Part shown: in pieces, positions 1-6,136 of the stretch
Position numbering within the stretch: the first letter of the stretch is position 1
Layout: every line of letters starts with the position of its first letter
Assembly: GCA_965613025.1 (NCBI GenBank)
Contig: CBFDUE010000082.1
Location: forward strand, 1-8,825
Direction: 5' to 3'
Origin: CAYTXJ01 sp965613025
GTDB taxonomy: Bacteria > Desulfobacterota > DSM-4660 > Desulfatiglandales > JALVMZ01
Length of the DNA stretch: 8,825 nucleotides
Notes under the pieces: generated by a model
What the model saw: only the letters and a program-made list of their open reading frames with translations
Databases searched by the model: none
What the model was told of the DNA's origin: nothing
Program-made: the position numbers and the translations under genes

Positions 1-105
1 TGGGTTATTTTAAGTTAATTTTTGGGGGTCTGGGGGTGTAACCCCCAGTGTAAAAAGGGGTTATGCAAAGCTCTCAAGATTTAATGATTTTATGGAGGGG
101 AAGAT
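1..105 (+). other. Leader / intergenic region before eno
   Basis: Non-coding stretch holding the hairpin at 30-48 and, at its end, the enolase ribosome binding site: GGAGG at 94-98, seven bases before the ATG at 106. I could not find a convincing pair of -35 and -10 boxes here, so the eno promoter is either weak, of another sigma class, or left of the window. No open frame with a start and a ribosome site is present. Confidence 0.5.
30..48. repeat. Strong G/C inverted repeat (hairpin) upstream of eno
   Basis: CTGGGGG (30-36) and CCCCCAG (42-48) form a perfect 7-bp stem around a 5-base loop; T37/A41 could add an eighth pair. A second copy of TGGGGGT lies just before it (23-29), so the left arm exists twice and could pair alternatively. 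No run of T follows on the plus strand (TGTAAAAAGGGG) and none follows on the minus strand, so it is not a textbook intrinsic terminator. It may be a terminator-like end of an upstream gene, a dispersed intergenic palindrome, or a structure in the eno leader. The structure is plain to see; its role is not. Confidence 0.5.
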
Positions 106-1386
106 ATGGAAATCATTGAGGAAGTAATGGGAAGGGAGATATTGGACTCCCGTGGCAATCCCACCGTTGAGGTGGATGTGGTTCTAAGTGATGGCACAGT
201 GGGAAGAGCGGCGGTTCCATCAGGTGCTTCAACTGGCAGATATGAGGCCTTGGAACTAAGGGACAAAAGGAAAAAGAGGTATAAAGGGAAGGGAGTGGAA
301 AGGGCTGTCCAGAATATTAATAATATAATTGCTCCTGAAATAAGGGGCATGGATCCTTTTGAGCAGAGATCCATTGATAGAACCCTGATAGAGCTTGATG
401 GGACATCAAATAAGAGCAGACTGGGAGCAAATGCCATATTGGGTGTTTCATTAGGGGTTGCAAGGGCAGCTGCAGGTTCTTTGAATATGCCCCTTTATAG
501 ATATCTTGGAGGAGTAAATGCAAGCCACCTTCCCATTCCTATGATGAATATACTAAACGGTGGAGTTCATGCGGATAACAATGTGGATATACAGGAATTT
601 ATGATAGTTCCTGCAGGAGCTGAAAGTTTTAGGGAATCTCTCAGAATAGGGGCAGAGGTATTTCATACTCTGTCAGGAGTATTAAGATCCAAAGGTCTTT
701 CCACCTCAGTGGGTGATGAGGGAGGATTTGCCCCTAATCTCAAGTCCAATGAAGAGGCAATTGAATTGATAATAGATGCAATTATAAAGGCAGGTTATAA
801 GCCGGGTAAGGATGTCTTTTTGGCAATAGATGCGGCCGCATCTTCCTTTTATAAAGAGGGTAAATATGTGTTTTTTAAATCTGATAACTCCTCTTACTCA
901 AGTGAAAGTCTCATAGATCTCTATGAAAAATGGATAGACAGATATCCCATTGTATCCATTGAAGATGGACTATCTGAAAATGACTGGAAGGGATGGAAGG
1001 AGATGACTCATAGGCTTGGAGGTAAGATTCAGATCGTAGGTGATGATCTGTTTGTTACAAATTCAAAGAGGATCTCCAAAGGGATTGAACAGGGCTCAGC
1101 AAATGCTGTGCTTATCAAATTAAATCAGATAGGCACTCTGACTGAGACAATGGATGCCATAGAGATGACGCTTTCCCACGGATGGAATGCCATTGTATCC
1201 CATAGATCAGGAGAGACAGAGGATCACTTTATTGCGGATCTATCTGTTGCATCTGGAGTAGGTCAGATAAAGACAGGGAGTGTTTGCAGATCAGAAAGAA
1301 TTGCTAAATACAATCAATTGCTTAGAATTGAAGAGGAGCTTGGAGATGCCGCAATATTCCATTGGCCTTTGCAGAAATTAATCTGA
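106..1386 (+). CDS. eno: Enolase (phosphopyruvate hydratase)
   Basis: Interconverts 2-phosphoglycerate and phosphoenolpyruvate in cytosolic glycolysis and gluconeogenesis. At 426 residues it has the usual bacterial length. The N-terminal signature GREILDSRGNPT (9-20) and catalytic loop SGAST (39-43) are present. Expected active-site residues are all visible: H155, E164 (in QEF), E205 (in GDEGGF), K338 (LIK), H366 in SHRSGETED and K389 in GQIKTGS. Metal ligands are D242, E286 and D313. The start is the ATG with GGAGG seven bases upstream. The end is odd: the family pattern A-x-Y/F-x-G after the LRIEEEL stretch reads AIFHW here, so the final eight residues do not resemble other enolases; reading one base out restores AIFIG. 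The stop overlaps the convergent rsmE end by 9 bases. Function is secure. Confidence 0.98.
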   Translation: MEIIEEVMGREILDSRGNPTVEVDVVLSDGTVGRAAVPSGASTGRYEALELRDKRKKRYKGKGVERAVQNINNIIAPEIRGMDPFEQRSIDRTLIELDGTSNKSRLGANAILGVSLGVARAAAGSLNMPLYRYLGGVNASHLPIPMMNILNGGVHADNNVDIQEFMIVPAGAESFRESLRIGAEVFHTLSGVLRSKGLSTSVGDEGGFAPNLKSNEEAIELIIDAIIKAGYKPGKDVFLAIDAAASSFYKEGKYVFFKSDNSSYSSESLIDLYEKWIDRYPIVSIEDGLSENDWKGWKEMTHRLGGKIQIVGDDLFVTNSKRISKGIEQGSANAVLIKLNQIGTLTETMDAIEMTLSHGWNAIVSHRSGETEDHFIADLSVASGVGQIKTGSVCRSERIAKYNQLLRIEEELGDAAIFHWPLQKLI

Positions 1387-2118
1387 TAGATCACCCCATT
1401 CATACTGTAATATGGAGGAAATAACAAGGGAGGCGGTCTCTGAACGAAGTATCCTTTGCCCCACTGCAGTAATCATAAATCCCGCCTCCTTTGCCATCTC
1501 TATCTCACCTTCTGAAAAACCCCCCTCAGGTCCAACTACTACAACAGCTTTATTCTGCAGAGGGGAGGATCTAAGAACCTGCTTTAATAAATTCTTTTCT
1601 TCTCCTTCCCAAAGAAGTAGTTTAAATATCTCTTCATATTTAAATCTTTTTAGCATATCAGCAAATCTTAAAGGCTTATTCAGATTAAGAAGTGGGGCCC
1701 TCCCAGACTGTTTTGCACTTTGTATGGCAATCTCCTTCCAATGTCTTACCTTCTGTGCCTCCCTTTCCTTAGAAAGCTTCAATACGGTCCTTTCAGAATA
1801 AAATGGAATGATTTCATAAACTCCCAGCTCAGAGGCCTTCTGAATAACAAGATCCATATTTTTAGCTCTAATGATCGCCTGGCAGAGTATTATCTTTAAT
1901 GGAGAAGGAGGGATAGGAGGATATTTCCTCCCTATCTTTACCACTATATCATTACCTTCAAACCTATAAATACTTGCCTTATATCTATTACCTCCACTAT
2001 CTATAAGGAGAAGTTCATCACCCTGTCTTAGCCGTAAAACCACCTTTATATGCCTTGCTTCAGCTCCTCCTATTCTTGCAAACTCATCCCTTACCTCCTC
2101 TACAAAGAATCTTCTCAT
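1378..2118 (-). CDS. rsmE: 16S rRNA (uracil1498-N3)-methyltransferase RsmE
   Basis: SPOUT-class enzyme that methylates N3 of U1498 in 16S rRNA on the small subunit, using S-adenosylmethionine. At 246 residues it has the family length. The N-terminal PUA-like domain covers about residues 1-70 (FFVEE at the start, then HIKVVLRLRQGDEL). The trefoil-knot methyltransferase domain follows: MDLVIQKASELGV (88-100), the RHWKEIAIQSAKQSGR stretch (125-140), and the cofactor-site motifs GPEGGFSEGE (196-205) and RILRSETA (222-229), which are the RsmE hallmarks. The ATG at 2118 has AAGG about five bases upstream, placed directly after the prmA stop. It is the last gene of the thiolase-DUF35-prmA-rsmE unit; prmA and rsmE are frequent neighbours. 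Its last codons overlap the end of eno, with no terminator in between. Confidence 0.97.
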   Translation of the reverse strand: MRRFFVEEVRDEFARIGGAEARHIKVVLRLRQGDELLLIDSGGNRYKASIYRFEGNDIVVKIGRKYPPIPPSPLKIILCQAIIRAKNMDLVIQKASELGVYEIIPFYSERTVLKLSKEREAQKVRHWKEIAIQSAKQSGRAPLLNLNKPLRFADMLKRFKYEEIFKLLLWEGEEKNLLKQVLRSSPLQNKAVVVVGPEGGFSEGEIEMAKEAGFMITAVGQRILRSETASLVISSILQYEWGDLSD

Positions 2119-2128
2119 ACTAAACCTT

Positions 2129-2986
2129 TTATCCTTCCAATACTATACTTGCCCATTCATCCATACATATAATGTCTCTGCATTTAAACCCCTTGAGGTT
2201 GAATCTGGAATATAAATCTTTAAGTTCAACTTTAAGTATTCCAGATAATATCAGGAAACCTCTACCATTTATTTTTTCTTTAAAATCGGCACAGAGCCCT
2301 ATAAGGCTCCTTGTATCCAGATTTGCACAGATCATATCATATTTAGATCTGATGGAATCGGTGCTACCGCATATCAGATTAACCCTATCTTTTACACCAT
2401 TGATACACAGATTTCTCTTTGCAACTTTTAGAGCCTCCTGGTCAATATCTATTGCCACTATACTATCTGCACCAAGGTATGCGGCATATATGGCAAGGAT
2501 TCCACTTCCTGTTCCCACATCAAGCATTCTCCAGCTAAAAGATGGCCTATAGATTTCCATTGCCTTAAGACACATCTGGGTGGTGGGATGCATTCCTGTT
2601 CCAAATGCAATGCCAGGGTCAATGCGGATAATGTATTCTGTATTAATATCTCCTATATCTTCCCAGGCAGGGATAATTGTAAGACTATTTGATACCTTCT
2701 GAGGCCTAAAAAATTCTTTCCACCTATCTTCCCACCTCTCTTCTTCTACCTTTAGGGATTTAATCTTAAAGGGGATGGGGATATTTAGTCCCTTTTCCAT
2801 CCCTTTAATATAATTTTCTATTTTCTGAATCAGGAGGGGATCAAGACCAGATTTTTTAAAATAGGCCTTGATCTCCCCATCTAAGATTTCTATGCCGGAG
2901 GTTCCAAGATCAAATAGAAATGAGCAAAGAGGGTCATGGAATCTACTGTCTATCTGGATATGGATCTCTTTCCATAAGCCATTCAC
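2129..2986 (-). CDS. prmA: Ribosomal protein L11 methyltransferase PrmA
   Basis: Class I S-adenosylmethionine-dependent enzyme that methylates ribosomal protein L11. It has 285 residues, typical for the family. An N-terminal substrate-recognition domain (about 1-100) ends in the conserved W-x3-W-K-x2-F-x-P segment (85-95, WEDRWKEFFRP). The linker motif DPGIAFGTGMHPTT (123-136) is a near-perfect family signature, and the cofactor loop is LDVGTGSG (155-162), followed by the acidic strand end AIDID (178-182). The catalytic-loop motif reads ANLD (221-224) where most PrmA proteins have ANIL. The start is a GTG at 2986, immediately after the DUF35 stop with no clear Shine-Dalgarno, which suggests translational coupling; the protein start WKEIHIQ aligns with the family start, which supports it. 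Only 10 bases separate it from rsmE. Confidence 0.95.
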   Translation of the reverse strand: MNGLWKEIHIQIDSRFHDPLCSFLFDLGTSGIEILDGEIKAYFKKSGLDPLLIQKIENYIKGMEKGLNIPIPFKIKSLKVEEERWEDRWKEFFRPQKVSNSLTIIPAWEDIGDINTEYIIRIDPGIAFGTGMHPTTQMCLKAMEIYRPSFSWRMLDVGTGSGILAIYAAYLGADSIVAIDIDQEALKVAKRNLCINGVKDRVNLICGSTDSIRSKYDMICANLDTRSLIGLCADFKEKINGRGFLILSGILKVELKDLYSRFNLKGFKCRDIICMDEWASIVLEG

Positions 2987-3427
2987 TTATTCTGACTTTA
3001 CAAAGGCATAACTTAATTGACCATTGGGAAGCGATCTTACCACTGTCTTCATATCCATGCCTATCTTTATCTCCTCTTCTGGAACATCCGGGGATATCCT
3101 TCCAAAGACCTTGTAGTCTCCATAGTCAAGAAGTGCGATATAATATGGAAGATCATTTTCAAATCCAACTGGTGCATACTGAAGTTTACTATAGGTGATG
3201 AGCTTTCCATTTCCTTCCACCTCAAACCACTCCATCTCACTTGAAAGGCACTGAAAACAGTCTGCACGGGGTGGAAAATAGCGTTTTCCACAATTCTTGC
3301 ATCTTGTGCCCATCACCTTACCCTTCTCTAAGTAGTCAATAAAGTCATTTACTTTGGTTGTGGCAGTAAAGCTCACGCTTCCAAATTTCTTAAATCTCAC
3401 GTCCAGCTCTTTCTTTTGTTTTGCCAT
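2987..3427 (-). CDS. DUF35 zinc-ribbon/OB-fold protein, thiolase partner
   Basis: Small acyl-CoA-binding accessory protein of the DUF35 (ChsH2/BbsA-like) family. Family members form complexes with the thiolase encoded beside them and help bind or present the CoA moiety. In the 147-residue reading, the rubredoxin-like zinc ribbon has C44-x2-C47 and C58-x2-C61, with YFPPRADC between the knuckles. An OB-fold follows from about 66 to 145 (ITYS, PYYIALLDYG, VFGRI). Two ATG codons stand in tandem (3430 and 3427). GGGAGG at 3439-3434 lies only three bases from the first and six from the second, so 3427 is preferred; the difference is one residue. It abuts the thiolase stop directly, which fits an obligate pair. 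The family is clear, the substrate unknown. Confidence 0.93.
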   Translation of the reverse strand: MAKQKKELDVRFKKFGSVSFTATTKVNDFIDYLEKGKVMGTRCKNCGKRYFPPRADCFQCLSSEMEWFEVEGNGKLITYSKLQYAPVGFENDLPYYIALLDYGDYKVFGRISPDVPEEEIKIGMDMKTVVRSLPNGQLSYAFVKSE

Positions 3428-3430
3428 CAT

Positions 3431-4597
3431 CTACCTCCCAAGGATGGTTACATTTCCATAAAGGCCGACTCCGCCTATATTATGCACAAGCCCAATTTCA
3501 GGATCTTTTACCTGCATGGGACCTGCCTCCCCCCTCAGTTGCAGCACGATGGTGCGGATCTGGGACCCCCCTGTTGCTCCTATGGGATGCCCCTTAGACA
3601 GCAGACCTCCGTCCACATTTACCGGAATAGAGCCCTCCTTATAGGTCTCTTTTGATCTGATAAGTTCCTTTCCTTCTCCTGGTTCTGCAAATCCCAGATC
3701 CTCATATGCCATTATCTCAGCAATGGTGAAGCAGTCATGCACCTCTGCCACATCCACATCTTTTGGGCCAATGCCTGCCATCTCATATGCCTGTCTGGCC
3801 GCCTCCCTTGCAACACTCAGACCAGTAAAGAGATTGCGGGATGCCAGATTAACACTTTCAGATGCTGCACCCACCCCCAATATCCAGACAGGCTTATCAG
3901 AGATGGCCTTTGCCTTCTCTTCACTTGCAACAACTATGCAAGAACTGCCATCTGCATTCGCACAGCAATCCCCAACTCTAAGTGGGCTTGAAACAGGGCC
4001 AGATAACGGATTTTCAGGATCTGAAAACATATCCATACTGACAGGCTTTCTATAGACCGCCTTTTCATTTATCTGACCATAGACAGAGGATTTAATCCTA
4101 ACAAGGGCAAGATCCTCTAAGGTGGTCCCATACTTTTCCATATGTGCCTTTGCATACATGGCATAATATGCAGGCATCATAGTCCCAAAAGGGCTTTCCC
4201 ACTGTATATCTGCCCCCCTTCCCATACGTTCTTGTGACTCCGAAGAGGTCAGCTCCGACATCTTCTGAAATCCGATAACAGCCACAATATCATGTAGTCC
4301 TGATTTTACCATTGAATATGCGACTCTAAGCCCCATACTGCTGGATGAACACAGTGACTCTAAGTAAAAAGTGGGCTTGGGAGTAAGTCCCAAATATTCT
4401 GCAAATACTCCGGCAGGGGATCTCTGTTTGTCATATTCAGGAGCAGAGCATATTATGGATGCATCAATATCATTAACAGACAAGTTTGCATCTTTTAATG
4501 CCTCTCTGAATCCCTCAAATGCAAGCTCTCTTATGCTTCCATCATATCTTCTTACAAATGCACTCTGTCCCACACCAATTATTGCAACCTTACCCAT
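3431..4597 (-). CDS. SCP2-type thiolase (acetyl-CoA acetyltransferase-like)
   Basis: Thiolase-superfamily enzyme of the SCP2/SCPx-like group, 388 residues. It probably cleaves or forms a beta-ketoacyl-CoA. The nucleophile is C83 in ESLCSSSSMG (80-89). The two histidine motifs are EVHDCF (285-290; H287) and GHPIGATGG (336-344; H337). The C-terminal motif is HNIGGVG (372-378) rather than the CxG of classical biosynthetic thiolases, which is typical of the SCP2 type; in those enzymes the Cys of HDCF (C289 here) has been proposed as acid/base. The next gene is the DUF35 partner, as in the benzoylsuccinyl-CoA thiolase BbsAB and archaeal acetoacetyl-CoA thiolase complexes. No HMG-CoA synthase is beside it. 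The ATG has a near-perfect AAAGGAGGT upstream. Acetoacetyl-CoA, branched-chain or aromatic-derived substrates are all possible. Confidence 0.93.
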   Translation of the reverse strand: MGKVAIIGVGQSAFVRRYDGSIRELAFEGFREALKDANLSVNDIDASIICSAPEYDKQRSPAGVFAEYLGLTPKPTFYLESLCSSSSMGLRVAYSMVKSGLHDIVAVIGFQKMSELTSSESQERMGRGADIQWESPFGTMMPAYYAMYAKAHMEKYGTTLEDLALVRIKSSVYGQINEKAVYRKPVSMDMFSDPENPLSGPVSSPLRVGDCCANADGSSCIVVASEEKAKAISDKPVWILGVGAASESVNLASRNLFTGLSVAREAARQAYEMAGIGPKDVDVAEVHDCFTIAEIMAYEDLGFAEPGEGKELIRSKETYKEGSIPVNVDGGLLSKGHPIGATGGSQIRTIVLQLRGEAGPMQVKDPEIGLVHNIGGVGLYGNVTILGR

Positions 4598-4603
4598 ATA
4601 AGA

Positions 4604-4612
4604 ACCTCCTTT
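4604..4612 (-). promoter_or_regulatory. Strong ribosome binding site of the thiolase gene
   Basis: Read on the minus strand this is AAAGGAGGT, almost fully complementary to the 16S 3' end, six bases before the ATG at 4597. It is the strongest Shine-Dalgarno in the window and suggests high expression of the thiolase. Confidence 0.85.
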
Positions 4613-4637
4613 AAGGACAAATAAAAAAGTTTAAAGA

Positions 4638-4666
4638 TTTATAATTTACCTTATAATTTCAGTCAA
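4638..4666 (-). promoter_or_regulatory. Sigma70-type promoter for thiolase-DUF35-prmA-rsmE
   Basis: On the minus strand, TTGACT (4666-4661) is followed by a 17-base spacer and TATAAA (4643-4638). Each box differs from consensus at one position and the spacing is optimal. Transcription would start near 4631, giving a leader of about 34 bases that ends in the strong ribosome site. Found by eye; no start-site data. Confidence 0.7.
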
Positions 4667-4680
4667 GGAAAAGGTGATTA

Positions 4681-4709
4681 TTGTCTTTTTATGGATTTTA
4701 TCTTATAAG
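4681..4709 (+). promoter_or_regulatory. Sigma70-type promoter for the fdhD-mobA operon
   Basis: TTGTCT (4681-4686), a 17-base spacer, then TATAAG (4704-4709). Start of transcription is expected near 4716, about 34 bases before the fdhD start. It faces away from the thiolase promoter and their -35 boxes are only 14 bases apart, so a regulator or an RNA polymerase bound at one could affect the other. No obvious operator palindrome lies between them. Confidence 0.6.
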
Positions 4710-4749
4710 GATTTAATATAATTCATTAAATAAAACGAGGAAGGAGATA

Positions 4750-5475
4750 TTGGAGCTAAGGGAAGATTCTTTTTATAGATTTTCAGAAGATGGAGACCTA
4801 ATAAGACTGAAAAATGAACTGATCTTAGAGATGCCCTTAGATATCTTAATAGGGGGAAGACATCTTACAACGGTCATGTTTACTCCCTCTATGATAAGAG
4901 AAACAGTTATAGGATTACTCTTTTGTAAGGGTTATATACAGAGAGTAACCGACATTGAAAGATTGGACATTGAAGAAGATCAGAATCTATTTAAGGCCCA
5001 TGTAAACATAAAGAATAACGTGCATATTGGTAAAAATTGTAATATTTTTAGAATAATAGAAGATAAATGTAAATTTTCACTTTCAATTATTGTAAAAGTT
5101 CCACATATTATAAAAAAATTTCAACCTCTTTATATGAGAACAGAGGCGGCCCATGCGGGAATCTTGCTGGATAAGGATGGCAAAAATATAATATGTGCAG
5201 AAGATATTGGTAGGCATAATACTCTGGACAAGGTAATAGGCTATTGTCTGCTTAACCAGATACCTTTTAAGGATAAGATATTGGTCTCCACTGGAAGGGC
5301 AAATCTGGACTCCGTCTCTAAGGCGATAAAGGCAGGGATTGCTGTATTTGTCTGCATATCAAGACCCTCTGCAATGGCGGTAGATATGGCAAGAAGATAT
5401 AATATGACACTGGTGGACGTTGGAAGAGGAAGTTACAGGATCTATAGCGTTCCAGAGAGGATTATATTAGATTAA
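4750..5475 (+). CDS. fdhD: Formate dehydrogenase accessory sulfurtransferase FdhD
   Basis: FdhD moves sulfur from the IscS desulfurase to the Mo/W bis-MGD cofactor, which activates formate dehydrogenase in the cytosol. It has 241 residues, shorter than E. coli FdhD. Conserved elements are visible: the ELILEMPLDILI start (23-34), a tP..iretviG block (45-55), TEAAHAG (131-137, usually TGGVHAA), the signature EDIGRHNTLDK (151-161), STGRANLD (180-187), RPSAMAVDMA (205-214) and the C-terminal RIYSVPERI. The CxxC motif normally found in the middle is missing: only C97 (GKNCNIF) and C107 (EDKCKF), ten residues apart, lie in that region. The start is TTG, with GAGG nine bases upstream and AAGGAG closer in. 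mobA follows after four bases, which supports a cofactor role. Confidence 0.93.
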   Translation: MELREDSFYRFSEDGDLIRLKNELILEMPLDILIGGRHLTTVMFTPSMIRETVIGLLFCKGYIQRVTDIERLDIEEDQNLFKAHVNIKNNVHIGKNCNIFRIIEDKCKFSLSIIVKVPHIIKKFQPLYMRTEAAHAGILLDKDGKNIICAEDIGRHNTLDKVIGYCLLNQIPFKDKILVSTGRANLDSVSKAIKAGIAVFVCISRPSAMAVDMARRYNMTLVDVGRGSYRIYSVPERIILD

Positions 5476-5479
5476 GGAT

Positions 5480-6085
5480 ATGGAAGGTAATGATATAACA
5501 GGCATTATACTTGCTGGTGGAAAGAGTAATAGATATGGTAAAAATAAGGCCTTTGAGCTTGTTGAGGGAATCCCTATAATTGAAAGGATCATAAGGGTAT
5601 TAAAAGAGGTATTTTCAGATATTATAATCATTACCAACTCAAAGGAAGAATATCGCAAATTTAATCTAAGACTTTATGAAGACATAATTAAGGGTCTTGG
5701 TCCCATTGGTGGAATATATACAGGGCTTAAAAGAATAGATTGTAGGGGAGGATTCTTTGTGGCCTGTGATATGCCATATCTCAATGTGGCTTTTATAAGG
5801 TATATGGTAAGTATTTGGAATGATGAGGATGTGGTTATTCCCAGATTTGGATGGAAGATTGAGCCATTACATGCCATATATTCAAAGGCCTGCATTCCAT
5901 ATATTGAAGAGCTTATAAGAAAAGAGAGATATCAGGTAAGATCCTTTTTTAATAGGGCAAAGATCAGATATGTGGAAGAGGAGGAGATATCCCTATTTGA
6001 TCCTACCTTCTCGTTTATCCTGAATATAAATAGGCCCGAAGATCTGGACTGCATAAATAAGAAAGGCCCTGTATCTGGCAAATAA
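5480..6085 (+). CDS. mobA: Molybdenum cofactor guanylyltransferase MobA
   Basis: Transfers GMP from GTP to molybdopterin to make MGD, the cofactor form used by the DMSO-reductase family that includes formate dehydrogenase. It has 201 residues, the usual size, with a Rossmann-like nucleotidyltransferase fold. Seen: the GTP-binding loop ILAGGKSNRYGKNKA (10-24), LGPIGGIYTGL (73-83), the metal-binding strand end FVACDMPYL (93-101, D97) and the C-terminal NINRPEDL (182-189), all standard for MobA. The start ATG lies four bases after the fdhD stop. Its AAGG is only two bases away, so translation is probably coupled to fdhD. No mobB is visible. The KIEPLHAIYSKAC stretch (126-138) corresponds to the usual PLHALY motif. 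Function is secure. Confidence 0.95.
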   Translation: MEGNDITGIILAGGKSNRYGKNKAFELVEGIPIIERIIRVLKEVFSDIIIITNSKEEYRKFNLRLYEDIIKGLGPIGGIYTGLKRIDCRGGFFVACDMPYLNVAFIRYMVSIWNDEDVVIPRFGWKIEPLHAIYSKACIPYIEELIRKERYQVRSFFNRAKIRYVEEEEISLFDPTFSFILNINRPEDLDCINKKGPVSGK

Positions 6086-6136
6086 GATAATTATGCTTCC
6101 TCAAACAGCTATTATTCAAAGAGGGGGATTAGAGAA

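Noticed and set aside
23..100. G-quadruplex in the eno leader
   Set aside because: There are several G runs, but the third and fourth are separated by long loops and the C-run at 42-46 would favour the hairpin.
50..105. Possible sigma70 promoter for eno
   Set aside because: TTATGC (61-66) and TTTAAT (80-85) are only 13 bases apart; no pair with acceptable spacing was found.
1412..1801. Open frame of 129 codons on the plus strand inside rsmE
   Set aside because: It lies fully antisense to a gene with clear RsmE motifs, has no ribosome binding site of its own and its protein has no recognisable pattern.
2172..2552. Open frame of 126 codons on the plus strand inside prmA
   Set aside because: It is antisense to the SAM-binding core of prmA; the open reading is a by-product of the codon use on the other strand.
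3723..4055. Open frames on the plus strand inside the thiolase gene
   Set aside because: The thiolase motifs on the opposite strand are unambiguous, and the overlapping frames give low-complexity products without family features.
6086..6136. Terminator or attenuator between mobA and the CNNM gene
   Set aside because: Only a 4-bp CCTC/GAGG pairing with a long loop is possible and there is no T-tract; more likely simple read-through.
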